Shown: positions 33,341 to 46,100, numbered from the stretch's first letter. The stretch is DNA of 64,000 nt from Pinus tabuliformis (GCA_031772625.1 CM062818.1:1282768277-1282832276); one strand, 5' to 3'. Notes: generated by a model not told the origin, from the sequence alone. Made by a program: numbers and translations.

Positions 33341-33450
33341 GTGGGCCAATGAAGAAGTTCCACGTGGACCAACCATTGGTTGCCACGTTGGAGTGGTGGG
33401 CCAATGAAGAAGTTCCATGTGGACAAACCATTGGTTGCCACGTGGCCTCC
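33341..33450. repeat. 55-bp tandem duplication
   Basis: GTGGGCCAATGAAGAAGTTCC begins a 55-base unit present twice (33341-33395 and 33396-33450) with few differences. It contains CCAATG/CATTGG inverted pairs. It lies beside the tRNA-like unit on its 3' side (- strand) and may be part of a SINE body. Confidence 0.75.
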
Positions 33451-33483
33451 TCATGGCGACCAAAATTATGTTTTGAAGTTGAA

Positions 33484-33558
33484 TGGCCTCAACAAGAATT
33501 GAACCTGAGACCTCACACACACCACCAAATCTCTTTACCAACTCAACTATATTGTTCA
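33484..33558 (-). mobile_element. tRNA-derived SINE head
   Basis: On the - strand a canonical polymerase III A box, TAGTTGAGTTGGTAAAG, is followed about 30 bases later by a near-canonical B box, GGTTCAATTCTTG. Spacing is right for a tRNA-derived promoter. The downstream body and a terminal tail were not defined, so the 3' end and target duplication are unknown. It is inside the LARD-like element. Confidence 0.6.
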
Positions 33559-34346
33559 TTGTTAAATATAACCAAAAAACTATATTTAAGTTTAAAATGT
33601 GCCCTTTTGGGGGAGGGGGTCAGGGCTAAGCCTTAGCCCCTGGTCCCATGCAACACAATATGACCATGGCGCGGAGAATTGCGAGTGGTTTTAACCATCC
33701 TACAAATTCGCCCACCGGTCGGGAAGGCTAGATTCATGCGCCGTTCCCGATTTCTTGGTGCATGACCGAGTTTGGGTTTAATTGTAGGCTCATTAACAAC
33801 AGAATTGGGTAGAAACTTAAAAGAGTCATATATTTCTCAAATTTCGGCCAATTGAGGTGCAAAAAGAGTCAAAACAGGGGTTTTCGACAGGGATGGATCC
33901 ATTAGAGACATCAATTTTGCTGTTTGAGCTTTCTAAAGGTTTGTAATTATACTTTTTATTGTGAATTTATATTTCTTATCCATTTTTTATTGAAAAATTC
34001 TAAAACTAATTTTGTTCGATTTTCTTTTCTGATCTTCGAGATCACAAGGAGCACAAGTAGAGAGCATACTTAGCAATATTGAAGCTCTTTATTCATTTGG
34101 AATGTGAAATTAAAAAGACAAAGTGAAAGGATTTGATCTCTAAATTCATATTGTGGCTCTCAAAACTCTTATTTATTCTCCTTCTTCTCAAATATTCATT
34201 CTCTTTCTACATCCTCCTGCAAATTATTAGTGAGCTGGGTGGCTCTTACTGCACCACAAAAAAACAAAATTGCAAATAAAATGAAATCTAACTTAAAAAC
34301 TAAAAAAAAACATCACCAAAACTTGGTTTTATTCATCTATCCTACT
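33559..34346. other. Internal stretch, no gene seen
   Basis: A GC-richer patch at 33600-33780 includes the small inverted repeat GGGCTAAGCCTTAGCCC. Otherwise the region is AT-rich with no supported feature. Confidence 0.5.
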
Positions 34347-34844
34347 CTACTTTACTCGAAATAGAAAAATTATTTTAAGTGTAGGCATATTTCCAGTGTA
34401 ACCATGTGCGTAACAGGGTAAAAATATATTCATGCTAAGATTTGAGAAATATGCATTAAAACACATCAAAGCATGAAAAACCAATTGTTTTGATAATACA
34501 ATCAAGAAGTAAGGAAGAATGGAAGAGTGATGTGATTTGATCCTTGATTGGAACCATCTTTCAATAAGGTCATGAAATTCTTGATTCCTTTCTTGGTTTA
34601 AATCACTTTGAATATCCTCCTTTATTATGCATTCCTTAGATTCTAGTAGTTTCTCCCCATCAACATTATTGCATGATTCTTTAGTCACTTCAACAAATTG
34701 ACAAGAGGAATCAAAAGAGACTTGAAGATCTTCTTGTGGAGGTCGTGAGACAATTAGATTTTTGAATGCAGTTAAAATATACTCTTCCTGAGAAGCAGAT
34801 ATTCCAGTTGTTGTTAGGATTCGAGAGAGTTCTTGGAAGGACAT
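34347..34844 (-). CDS. Hypothetical 165-residue ORF after the primer site
   Basis: This is the first sizeable frame downstream of the primer site in element orientation. The first ~120 residues are acidic and helix-like (e.g. ISASQEEYILTAFKNLIV), and the tail is hydrophobic and looks like run-on translation. No gag, zinc knuckle or enzyme motif is visible. It may be a decayed gag fragment or non-coding. There is no second sequence here to test conservation. Confidence 0.25.
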   Translation of the reverse strand: MSFQELSRILTTTGISASQEEYILTAFKNLIVSRPPQEDLQVSFDSSCQFVEVTKESCNNVDGEKLLESKECIIKEDIQSDLNQERNQEFHDLIERWFQSRIKSHHSSILPYFLIVLSKQLVFHALMCFNAYFSNLSMNIFLPCYAHGYTGNMPTLKIIFLFRVK

Positions 34845-35042
34845 TCTTCAAACTCCTTAATTGTCTGTGAATTACTCCAATAGATTGATAATTCCTGTCA
34901 TGCACACAGATCAGTACACAGTATTGAAAAATTATTAAAATCTAGAATGCAAAATGATTTTAACATGCTTTTAACCATGCATCTAAAAATGAATGCAACT
35001 ATAATGAGTTGTCTAATCTTTCAAAATAAACACCTATGTATA

Positions 35043-35062
35043 CCTCCCCGGCAACAATGCCA
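35043..35062 (-). promoter_or_regulatory. Primer binding site, tRNA-Asp type
   Basis: The - strand reads TGGCATTGTTGCCGGGGAGG, three bases from the LTR end. It differs at a few positions from the common plant tRNA-Asp site TGGCGCCGTTGCCGGGGA. Confidence 0.75.
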
Positions 35063-35065
35063 AAA

Positions 35066-37384
35066 TGTAGGGTGATTTAATTGTTAGTTAAATCCCTATC
35101 ATTTAAGTTGTTAACCCTGGGTTTTGTAAACTGACGCGGTATACTTGTACTATATGTACTAGGTGGTTATCTTTCAGATTAGATTAATTTAATGCAATTG
35201 AAACTAATAAAACAAATAAAACTAAATCCAAACCAAAGAAATTGAAATCACACTTGCATAAGGGAAATCACACCACGCTTGCATTGTTGAAAATGCAACA
35301 AGATGATGGAGCTTATTGGAAAGGAGTCGCCTTCACTAAGTGGGCCCGCAGGCTATTTTTGGCGCAAAGTCTATTTTTAGACATATGGATCATGGTTTAT
35401 GAGTTGCAGGATGCTATTTGTGGATGATTGGTCATGTTGGTAAAAATAGATGGACTTCTATTTTTAGACATATGGGCGGAGTCTATTTTTAGACTGCCAG
35501 GCTAAAAATAGAACAGTCGAATATTATTAGCTCTTAATAATATTTGGACTATAAACATTATCTTATCCTCTTGGAGCACTTCAGTTCGAGCTACGGATGT
35601 GGCACATGCAGCTGTCAGAAGGAAATACGCTTTTCTTATGGGTCAGTTGAGCTATTGCATGATGGACTTCAGTTAGAACTCAAGTGATTGAGTTTGGTGG
35701 AGTTGATTGAGGAGTTGATGGAGTTGTGTTCAGTTTGACTTGGTTGAACTAGTTGTATTTAGTCTAACTGCAGAATACACTAGTGATGAGTGATGTGAAT
35801 TAATTATTAATTAATTCACTAATTATTAACTCATAAAGCAACTAAAGAATACATCAGTTAACTCAGTGCATGGACAGTTGAGTGGAGACAAGTGTTAGAG
35901 GTGGGTGAAAGAGTGAGACTGCTATCAGTTGTGACTATAGCTATGCATGAGATTTGCACATGCATTGATGGAGATTGCCAATGAGGATTGTGCAGTACAA
36001 GCCAAGGAAAACGAGCTTGGATCATTCCTATTCTTGCTTTGGATTGCGCAGTAGAGGCAGGCAGGCAGCGGAGGAGATTTGAATCTGTGACTTGATTCAG
36101 ATCTGAGCTAGTTTGTGTGTAGCAGGTGGAGATAGTACTGAGTACTTGTGAGGAGTATTGTACTATGTATTGTTACATGTTCTCTATCATTATAATATAC
36201 AGATAGTTGGGGGTTTTCAGCTGTATGCTTTCCCCGGTTACATACTGTGTTAATGTGCGCATGCGATTGATGTTTCATTGTTTTTAATTTTGCAAAATTG
36301 ATGATCAACGTAGAGGAGGTTATGTATTATGCATGCATTCCACAAATAGTGTATAATCGGGATAATCTCTGTGAATAAGTGTCATATTATTCAAAATTTC
36401 TACATGCATAAATGAAAATCACAATTGCATAAAGGAAATCACACCACGCTTGCAGAATTGAAAATTACACTACACTTGCATAATTGAAATCACACTTGCG
36501 GAAAGGAAATCATACTCACACTTGCATAATTGAAAGCACACTTGCTGAAAGGAAATCACACTCACACTTGCATAATTGAAAGCACACTTGTTGAAAGGAA
36601 ATGAAATGACAAAACTATACTATGTTACCAATATATACAAAGATATGCAAACTGTGGTTGATGGGGGCCCTCCATGCCTCAGTATGCACACCGAACAACT
36701 ATCACATCTTGGAGATCAAAACAACAACTTATATTTCATAAAGATGGAGAAAAGCTCCAAAAAGATTACAAGATGGATGAATACATAGATAGGATATACA
36801 TTAGATACATGGGCTCCTTTGAAGGATGCACCCCTATTTATACAAAAACTAGGGATAACTGATCAATAAATACATATCCCTCAAATCTCTCCTAAATCCA
36901 CATTTGTCTCAACCAATCTCCTAAAAATACAAGATACAAATCCTCTCCAAATTCTCTCATAGTTTTGATAAGGACACATATCAAAACCTCCATGATTCTT
37001 CTCCTTTGAATGTGCTTAGCTTAATGATCCATATCTTCCTCAAATATTCTACAAATCCTCATGAGTTGGTATTTGAAATTCGAATTTGTAGTTAGGAGGC
37101 CAAGTAGGACCCTTCTAGAATCTTCAAGTAGGCCTACCATATCATAAAACTCATAACACTTTATATATATATATATATATATGAAAATATGTTAATTTCC
37201 TAATAATTAATCACAAATTCACTTAAAATACTTAAAATTAATGACTTTGGAAAATAATAATAATAAACCCATATGGTCATGAAAATGGTTACTAATGTAG
37301 GGTTTATAGAGTTACAGAGTTACGAAATGAGGGTAAAATAATGGAAAGTAAAGTGAAAGTGGATGACATTTTGGAGACCCGACA
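35066..37384 (-). repeat. 5' LTR of the LARD-like element, with an insertion
   Basis: It aligns with 29848-31040 at both ends, but the alignment is broken between 35284 and 36405 by a solo LTR. The (AT)n run is at 37162-37182. Confidence 0.85.
35285..36404. mobile_element. Solo LTR, 1120 bp, with perfect 5-bp target duplication
   Basis: The sequence begins TGTTGAAAAT and ends ATTTCTACA, and is flanked on both sides by TGCAT (35280-35284 and 36405-36409). It is absent from the other LTR of the host element. No primer site or coding region is present. TG...CA ends with a 5-bp duplication and no internal region indicate an LTR left after recombination between the two LTRs of a full element. A TATA-like ATAATATAC near 36190 suggests + orientation. 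Confidence 0.8.
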
Positions 37385-38202
37385 CTGATCTCATTTTTAC
37401 AAGATTAGCCATGGTGTTGTCTTTCCATTTACCAGTTTGTTTTCAATGAGAAGTGCCCTAGAATCTCCAATGAAGGCAACATTGCCTTGTTATCAGTTGG
37501 AAGATGGTTTGGGGAGGAATCATTTACTTATGTTCGAGTTTTTGGCAGCCTTGCACAACCTCATGTGTTGCCCCTGTATGTCCCCAATAAGCTCCTAGCC
37601 CATGAAATAGCCTACTAGAATGTGGGAAACGACCTATCTAAGGTCGTGAAAGAAAGTAAAAAGATAATGTGGCATGTTTTTTCGTTTCATTGTGGATTAT
37701 TCTTTAGAGGATTTCAAACATGCTACTAAGGAGATGGAGGAAAGCCAATTGATGAACTTTCCAACAATTCCAAATCAGCAATATGATCTAATTGATACTA
37801 CGAAAAGTATTACAACATAGGCAAAGATCAGGTAGTTTACAAACGAGCCTGATAAATTTGATTATTTATTTCAATCGGCGTTAAATTATGCAGAGGTTGA
37901 TAGAGAAGCAACAACACGACTCAACCCCAAGGAATTAGTGTAGTTTCATCAAGAACACAGAACAAGACACAAGAGCGAGCACATCTCAGAGTTAAGATGC
38001 AGTTCATGTAACTGAAACATCGACAACTAGTGAATAAAAGGCAGAGAAGGTAGTGACATAAGAAAGTCTGGATGGGATTTGGGATTAGTTTATTAAAGAC
38101 AGTGACCCTAAAAAACAACAAACTTCATCACAGACATAGATTGCTCAGACTTCTGTAATCAATGAGAAGAGCTCGTTCACTGTTGAGCCTTCTAAGGAAA
38201 CT
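37385..38202 (+). pseudogene. Gag-like relic, middle part
   Basis: After the LARD-like element the + strand again gives coding-like sequence. It reads EKCPRISNEGN, then LLSVGRWFGEESFTYVRVFG and LYVPNKLLAHEIAY, then (shifted) DYSLEDFKHATKEMEES and DKFDYLFQSALNYAEV. The linker TETSTTSE leads into the next part. In-frame stops are TAG at 37406, 37616, 37818, 37833, 37941, 38086 and 38137 and TAA at 37993, 38035 and 38059. At least two frameshifts are needed. It resumes the protein interrupted at 29847. Confidence 0.5.
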
Positions 38203-39411
38203 ATGGACAATGATGATCTAGAAATCATCCCAGTTTTTCTAACCTCTAAGGTCGTTCTCAATATTGAGGAGATTCCTCCTTTGGACATATTTTACAGTCC
38301 GAAACACAGAGAAGTAGTCAGCATGCAAAGAAAGAGGGGAAGGACTGAACAAAGGCAGGCTTTGGTCCCTGCAAATACCTCCTTTCAAGTATTGTGGAAA
38401 GATGCCCAAGAGACCCCTACTAAAGATCTTGGGAGACTATCACAATATGCAGGAACTTATGCTAGTGCAACAATTGACAAAGCCACAAAAGTGCAACAAC
38501 TTCTAAGGGAGAAAGATAATAGAATAAGGCACCTTGAACAAAATTTAGAAAATGAAAAGCAAGGAATCATCCAGCAATGGCAAGCTCAATTTGCACAATT
38601 GCAAACCAATTTCATTGGGCTGAAGATTCAATATGAATCTGACATGAAGAGTTGGGATGCCCACATACAAGAGCTAGAGAGCAGGATTGGGAAACTGAAG
38701 GCTAATCCTGAGACGACAAAATTCATGAATGAAGCAGGAGAGCTAAATAACCCGCTTTCTCATCAGTAGGTTCTACTTTGCCAAAAACTAGGTATTATCG
38801 AAGAGATGTGCCAATCAGCTAATGCACTTGTGAATCAATTGTCCGCTCCGAGGACATATAGCAAGGAAGTTGAAGAGAAAATCTTTGATTTCATTGTCTA
38901 GTAGAACAACTCTAAGCCCCGATTAGCAAATCTGCCCAAAATAGAAGAATCTGAGAAAGAGATTGTCTTCCAAGAATGGGAGATAAGGCTTAAAAATACG
39001 AAGATGACAATCTATAGTGTCAGGGACGTATCTAGCAACATGATTCAATTAATCAACGATAACCTCTTGTAGGAAAATTTAATCTCGGAGTGCCCAGAAG
39101 ATACGTTGCCCGATGTTAAAATATTGACAAAATCTTGGCAAGAATCATCAGAGAAGAAGGCTTAGCGGATAAAATATCTATCCAATATTGTCTTGGAATT
39201 CCATTGGCATTTGCTAGTCAAACCACATGGGAAATGGTTGATGCTGAGGTGTCTTCTAAATACAACCAGTCAGGTGCTGCCAGCACTCAGCAATGCGTTA
39301 TTCACTGCACGGATGCGCATTAGGCCTAAACATCCACCTGAATTGAAGGAGATGACAGATATATGTGAACTTCAACAACGATTGCCAAAGCAGTCTTTGT
39401 CCAAGTGTTGA
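38203..39411 (+). pseudogene. Gag-like relic, C-terminal coiled-coil part
   Basis: The same frame runs from 38203 to the TGA at 39409, interrupted only by TAG codons at 38767, 38899, 38902, 39070 and 39163. The first 188 codons include a long coiled coil at about residues 70-165 (KVQQLLREKDNRIRHLEQN and QAQFAQLQTNFIGLK). Further on are LPKIEESEKEIVFQEWEIRL and PPELKEMTDICELQQRLP. A coiled coil at the C-terminus of a gag-like protein suggests multimerisation. I do not recognise the family. Confidence 0.5.
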
Positions 39412-42400
39412 TCAACTTGTTGTAACAAGATTGTAATATTAATTTGTATTTTTATTTTAAGTGTGGTTTGTTTGGTCCAACACAACTTTTTATGGACTTT
39501 TCTATGTTTGAGTTTCAATTTTAAACATTAAATCCCCTTCGTTGTTATGAAGAAAGGGGGTTCTGAAATTTTGCGGGAAGTATTTTGGTTTTTACTACTA
39601 TAGTTGTAAACAAGTTTTAATAGAAAGAAGAAGCACAATGATTTTACTTATGAGCAGAGCGAATTTGTATCAGGTACTATTATCTTTACGTTGATGCTAT
39701 GTTTTTGGGCTGAAGTATTGTTTTAATTCTAGTTTTTCATACATCTTATTCTATGCGATTAAATCAGTATCACCATTGATGTGTTTCAATCAAAATATGT
39801 TAAGTATATAGACGAACAATGATATCATATATGTGCAGTTGACGATTCAATATTTTTGTTATATGATATCACTTGAAACCCCCCGATCTCTGACTTGCGA
39901 TAGAGAACTTCCTCCGATATCCATATCCCGCCGATATTCTTGAAAGCGTGTGTTTCAATATGCGATAATCTCCGACCTTGGATTTGCTCCAATCCCTAAT
40001 ATGCATATCCGATATGGTGTATTAACGTTGATTATTAAGATTTTCACGTCTACCTTGATATTGGGACTTTTGTATGAAACCTTCGATATCAAATCGTCGA
40101 TCATCGATTCACTTGCGGACCCAGTATAATTATAAGATTTGATTTAATCTAAGATCGCATTTGTTTATTGGAACTTTTGTTATGTGCCATCATCTAAAAT
40201 GGCCGACAATATGGATGCGATATTGATATTAAAACAAGTTTAATTGTAATTTGACGTGCACCATATCAGAGCTTTATTATAGTGCAAATTTGCAAACTGT
40301 GGAATGTTGCGATTATCTTCAATATCAAACCTTTGATATTATGGACCCGATACAATTATTAAAATGAGTTAATTATGTTATCGCATCCATTCCAGATCAG
40401 AGGTACCCATATTGCAAATGTTTTGTGTTGTCTCATTTTGAATGTTCCTACGAGTAAACCTCTAATTCCACTACTGGTTCTAGATTGAAGGACTACATTA
40501 TGTTGATTATGTTTTCATATGTGGTACATCCCTGTGGGGATGACTTATATATATGTGTGTGTGTGTGTGTAAAAGTTGAAGGCAAAGATGTGTGTAATGA
40601 CTGCCAAAGGTAAACATAGAATGTTTGATGCTTAAGAGGCATAACAATCACATGCTATAACAAACTGCATGACAACAAAGATTAATAACTTATTAAGGAA
40701 GAGATAGAAATCATTACATGTCACGTCGACCCATGAGAGGTTTGATCAAACTTGAAAGATATTGGGTTATGAGACCCTTTTATTAATATGAAGATTACAT
40801 GGAAGACTCGCTGGATAGTAGGGTCTTTATTCACTTGCATGCCTTTTGTTTTCCAAGTTACAAGTTGTTGTGTTGCATGGAAATCATTAGATTAATGTCA
40901 AGGGGAGTTTTCCCTTGGGATCAGACGATCTGGCAACTTTTCCTAAATGACTTGCAACCTGGCCTTCTCAGCAGGATGGATATCTATTATTGGCATCTTA
41001 GGATGGTTGTCGAGGCACCGAAAGATTTTGTGAAGCACCATGGAGCTGCTTGTAGGCTTAGCATAGGGTCTAGAACCGTCGGCCTGTAGGAGGAGAGGTA
41101 GGAACCTCTCAGGATTCCACACCAAAACCTTGGTAGGTAAGCAACGCAGGAGCACCTATGCCGCCTTGTGTAGGATTCCCTAACAGTGGGAAGGGAAGAC
41201 TAGCCGGCCATGAATCGATTGGAGAACGTATGACCCAAGCTCAAGAGGGATAACATTGTGGATTGTCCTAAGTAACCAAAGGTATCATCATCAAACCGTC
41301 AATCACGTCTGGGAGTGTATGTGATTCCTGAGATAGAGACATAGTCGGCAAGACTGGATCGAAGAAGCCTTTGCAACAACAGAGCTTATAACCAGGGAGG
41401 TTCTAGAGCTCTTCGGCTAAGACATTACGTGATGCAGAGTTGAGGTCCCTTGGTCGAGTCATGACAAGAATCGTAGAGAAGGCTTTGTTGCGGTCCATAG
41501 GAGTGAGGCCATGAACTTAAAGGAAATTTTGGGATAATCTTATCCTTTTGATGGTCAAAACCCTAGTCAAGGGAGGCTTTTGATTGGTGGAACCAGATTT
41601 CCCCTCACGTGATTGGTCAGAATGATGTGGCAGAAAATCCATAGAGTGGTTGTAGTCTATTGGTGGGAGGAACCTTTTGATAATAGAGTTATATCAAAGT
41701 TATGACATTGGAGGAATTATTTTAGAAATATCCGATAGTAAAACTTTAATACATATAACATTGGTTATTTATAATAATAAGCAAATATCTAAACTCCGAA
41801 ACACATAAGTGATAGTGCTTTTAAAAGTTTTTGGCGTATTATAATAAGCATTATTAGAGGAGCCCACATGGCATATTAGACTCCTTTTTAGCAAATCAGA
41901 GATTCCCTATCGATGATTTTGTTATGTGACACGATTCAAAATCTCTGCTCTCCGATATGTGATAAAGGGTTGGACTTCGATATTGCGATATGCTAATCTC
42001 GTAGGGTCTCCGATATCAGAGGTTAGAGGCAATCACACATTGGAATAGGCACCTTTAAGGATGAAAAGAGATTTGAGAGTAAGCGAGAGAAATTTTCTTT
42101 TTCTTTCTTTTTTGTTGTCAAGTGTTTTGAAAGTATTTGATTTGAATTAGAGTTGTAAAACCATGTTCATTTCTATCACCGAAATGCGACCTTGTAAAAT
42201 TTGTCCATTTTTTTTTCTTTCTAAACACAAACAAACATTATATTTTTTTTAGAAAGGGAAAATTTTGGAATTTTAACTGAGTTTCGCAGAAACTATCCGT
42301 AAAAGAAAGTAAATATTTTAAAATTGAATCAAAAGTATGCTTACTAAAATGAAATCGGAAGGGGTTAGTTCAATATAAAAGGGTTAAAGTCGCATGACAA

Positions 42401-43198
42401 TACAAGTGTTGGACTCGAGGGTTATTTGTTTCATTTATTCTAATTAATGAATAATAAAAAAGAAGTTGTAAAATAAGATTAAGTCAAGTTGAAAAATAAA
42501 ACAAAACAACAGAATAAGAAAAAGTGAAATAACAAATGATCCAAAGGGAAATTGCAAATACATAGGGGTCCCCATTACCAATATGATAACAATAAAGTCA
42601 AGTTGGGAGTGTGGTCTTTTTTACTACAACAATTTGGAAAGTTTGTTCATTTTGAGTCCTTTTGTTGTTTGGAAAAATCACTGTGAACTTTTGTGGTAAT
42701 TCACTCCTTGGAGAGTTGAAAAGAGATTTGGCAGTAAGTGAGAACAAATATTTTAGTTTCTATTTCACTGTCAAGCGTTTGTAAAAGTATCTGATTTGAA
42801 GTAGAGTTGTAAAAGTATGCTCATATCAATCAGCGAAATATGAACTTGTAAAGTTTGTATTTTTTTTCTTCTAAAGACGAATGCACACAATATGTTTTTT
42901 TGTAGAAAGGGGAAAATGTATGGAATTTTAACTGAGTTTCACAACAACTACTTGTAAAATAAAGCAACTGTTGTGAAATTGAATGCAAAGTGTACTTACT
43001 TAAAGCGAATCAAAAGGGGCTAGACACAGCGATTAGACTGGAGGTGGTTGCAAAGACTTTGATGCTAGTATCGATCCTCTTGCTACCTACGCTTGATGTA
43101 AGCATTGCCTTGCATGCGGGAGTAGCGGCTGAAGGAAAATGGTGGAGAGATGCGAAGATCAGCCAACGTTTGAACTCTGGAGATAAAAATGAATGTTA
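39412..43198. other. Non-coding stretch with a ~645-bp-spaced duplication
   Basis: No gene is supported. Segments at 42060-42340 and 42707-42985 are diverged copies of one another (AAAGAGATTT, GTTGTAAAA, GGAATTTTAACTGAGTTTC). A (TG)n run lies at 40555-40570. The 39890-40400 and 41900-42040 parts are rich in CGATAT/ATATCG words like the LTR-like regions at 27.7 and 52.0 kb, and are probably decayed element DNA. Confidence 0.5.
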
Positions 43199-46100
43199 AG
43201 CCTTGTCAGTCTATGTTGCCAATGTCCACTGTCACCTTTGGTAATGTCATTCCTTGCGATTTATGTATTGTCAAACCCCATGCCATTCGAAGGGGAATTT
43301 GCCTACGATACCCTTGCATTATTGGGACAAGTGGAACGTAATATGGGTTGAAGGCATCCCATGGCGGACCTTTGTATTAGAAGAAGTCAAAAACAACAAA
43401 GGATGGTAATTGAGGGGGTTTTGATCCAGTTGCATAGAAAATGGAAATTAATTTTCCAAGTGCTCCATTTATAAAACCTACTTCAACCCACAAGTTACAT
43501 GTGAGGAAAACATGTTGTTCATTGCAAATAAGAACTTTTTAATTTAACTATTCATCTTCTTTGTGTGCACCAGTAGGATGGTGGTTCCTTTTCTCTGCGT
43601 AGCAGCATGCAATTGGCATGTTCAATTTTTTGAGCATTTGTTTGTTATGCAATTCGACAACTAGGTTGGTTGGATATAGGTGGATTGCATTGTCAAATTC
43701 CTGCTACTCATCCTTTGAAAAAAATGAATTTGTCCTTGACATGAGAAGGTTCCAGTCTTCGACTGTTGGTGTTGCATTTCTAAGATTCGTGAGCAATTGT
43801 CAGAATGCAATTTGAAGAGGGTTCGTCCCTTGTTGACAAAAGATGGTAGATAGTGTGACGACTGTGTCAAAGCTGTGCCACATGGCATTGTCGCGTGATG
43901 TTTCGACATACATGGGGATGTCCTTCATAGGAGGTAGTTTCCCAAGATCACCAACAAGTATGATAGACTGATTGCCGAAAGGCACATTCTGATACGAAGG
44001 AAATACCTCCCTTAAGTGATCGTCTATCTGTGAAAGAAGTTTAGGGTCAATAAAGCTCATTTCATTTATTAAAATGTATTTGAGGTGACAAAGTTTTTCT
44101 TGGAGATTCAGAAGTGGTTGGTCCTCAAGAGGATGCATTGATACTAAAGGAATGCAAAGGGCATAATGGATTGTAAGCACCTTTATGTTAAATGTTGCAA
44201 CTCCTGTTGGAGCGAGTAGGAGCAATGGACTTGAATTGGAAGAGATGCAACAAGAAATGTATCTTTTAGGCAATCAATTAAATGAGAATTCCTCGTGCCA
44301 GCAGTGCCTTGGATGAGCATTCTAAGTGGAGGAATAGAGCAAGTGGTCCTAAAGTGGGTGAGAACAATGGTGAAATCAACTTGCTAGGTGGGCGATAGTG
44401 AGGTGAGTGAGCGGGGAACTGGAGACGGGCTAGAATGGATTTGGGTGGATGAGCGACTAAAGTCTATGAAACATATGGTTGTCTCTTGAAAAGGGAGAGG
44501 GATTGTAGTATGGGCCCAATTTTGGTTAGATTCAAAGTCACGGTGTCCAAGCATGTCAATGTCATCTATTTCCATGTTGTTTCCAGGGTGTACCTGAGAA
44601 AGGAATTTGCAATGATCTATGTCTACGGATTCACGGGGGTTCAACATATCATTAGTGGAGATGTCATCAGAGCAAGGGGAAAGGGTGGTTTCAGGGGCTT
44701 GATGAACATGCCATGGAACATACACATATCTTTTTTGTTCCCAATGTGAAATGATTGCTTCCTCAACGGAGCCTATGTCTGATGGGAGTGTGCGAAAAGG
44801 GAAGTATAGAAGTAGTTCACTCCAACAGAAAGAAGCATAGGATGCATCAGTAGGAGAATGGATTGAGGAATAGGAAGGGAGGACATGAACAATATTGCAA
44901 GGATTTATTTGTTTCCATTGGTTATGTTTTCGACGAGCAAAAAAGGACCAGGAACGTGCAGCTTCAAGAAGAGTTAGTGTTTCAAGCGAAGTAGGTCTAT
45001 TAATGTATGCTACAATGAAGGCCGGTGTTGGGAAGGGGGAACCTAGACCATGAGAGACACACGGAAAATAGTTTGAGTAAAATTGAGGGAAACAAATGAG
45101 TGACTACAAAGTGAAAGGGGTAGTTTTTGTAGCATGTGGCATGTTTCATGTGCGCTGATGTCCCTATCGGTAATTTTTTTTGTTAAAATTTTTTGGACAA
45201 AATTAACGACAAGTCTTTCGGGGTGGACAACCTAGGAGACATGTGACAATATTTTTCAATAACTTTCTGATTTTGTTTCTGGTTTCGATGCATATTTCGT
45301 AATGTAGAGCAGAATAGCATACCGAGACAAAATCGACTGGCAATCGATGTTTTCTCTCCATATGTATAACATGTCAGAGTTGTGTACATTAATCCTGTCA
45401 TCATTCCGAGTGGGGGCATATTTCTTTCATCCACTGTCATCAATGATCCAAGAGGAGGTGGGATTCAAATCACATGGAACTCCATAACGACAAACAAGAG
45501 TAGGACCTTTTTTGCGAAGACATGAAGAGGGGTGGCATTTTGTATGTCGTTGAACACAATTAAGAAGATTCTTGTAGTCTTGAAGGTGAGAGGATGAAAA
45601 TATCAATGGCGATGGGAGGATGCATGGGTCATTCTTTGTAGAGATGTGTACATAAGGTCCACATTGTTTAGGAGGGCAAGGATTCCAAGTAGAAATGTGT
45701 TCATCGAAAAAGCACCTGGCTCTATCCATCGTGACTTGGTCATCCCAATCGAGGTTGTCCATATCAGGTGCGTTTTCGAGCCAAAGGAAACCATGTATGT
45801 GTGTGGAGCCCCTATGTTGCCACTCATACCTGCAAAGATGAAAAATGAAATTTTGTGAGGCGACTATACATCCAGACAAAGAAACAAAAAGGAGAAGGAT
45901 GGTCAAGGAAATACCTGCACCAAAAGTCCTTTGCATGTAAACCTTTTTGCAAGACCTCTTCGAGGAAGATTGTGAATTAACAATGAATGTACTACACTGC
46001 AAGATGTGGATTGTTGATTATATTCTTGAATTTCCATCGAGACAGCTCAGATGAATCCTTGTGGGGGGGCTGCTAGGCATGACCATGTGCATGTCATGCC

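Larger units (their letters stand above)
29848..37384 (-). mobile_element. LTR retrotransposon without pol (LARD-like)
   Basis: Direct repeats at 29848-31040 and 35066-37384 share TGT(T/A)GGGTGATTTAATTG starts and GATACCC(A)ACA-type ends, giving a TGTTGGGT/ACCCAACA terminal inverted repeat. Next to the right LTR the - strand reads TTT and then TGGCATTGTTGCCGGGGAGG, a tRNA-Asp-type primer site, which sets the orientation. The flanks CCGAC (29843-29847) and CTGAT (37385-37389) match except for two C/T differences and are probably a decayed 5-bp target duplication. The 4.0-kb internal region has no pol motifs. It split the gag-like relic, and a solo LTR later landed in its own 5' LTR. Confidence 0.85.

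Noticed and set aside
33277..33636. 119-codon + strand ORF
   Set aside because: It covers the 55-bp tandem repeat and the antisense of the SINE head, which explain it.
40799..41089. 96-codon + strand ORF
   Set aside because: No recognisable domain, no partner sequence and surrounding decayed repeat DNA; likely chance.
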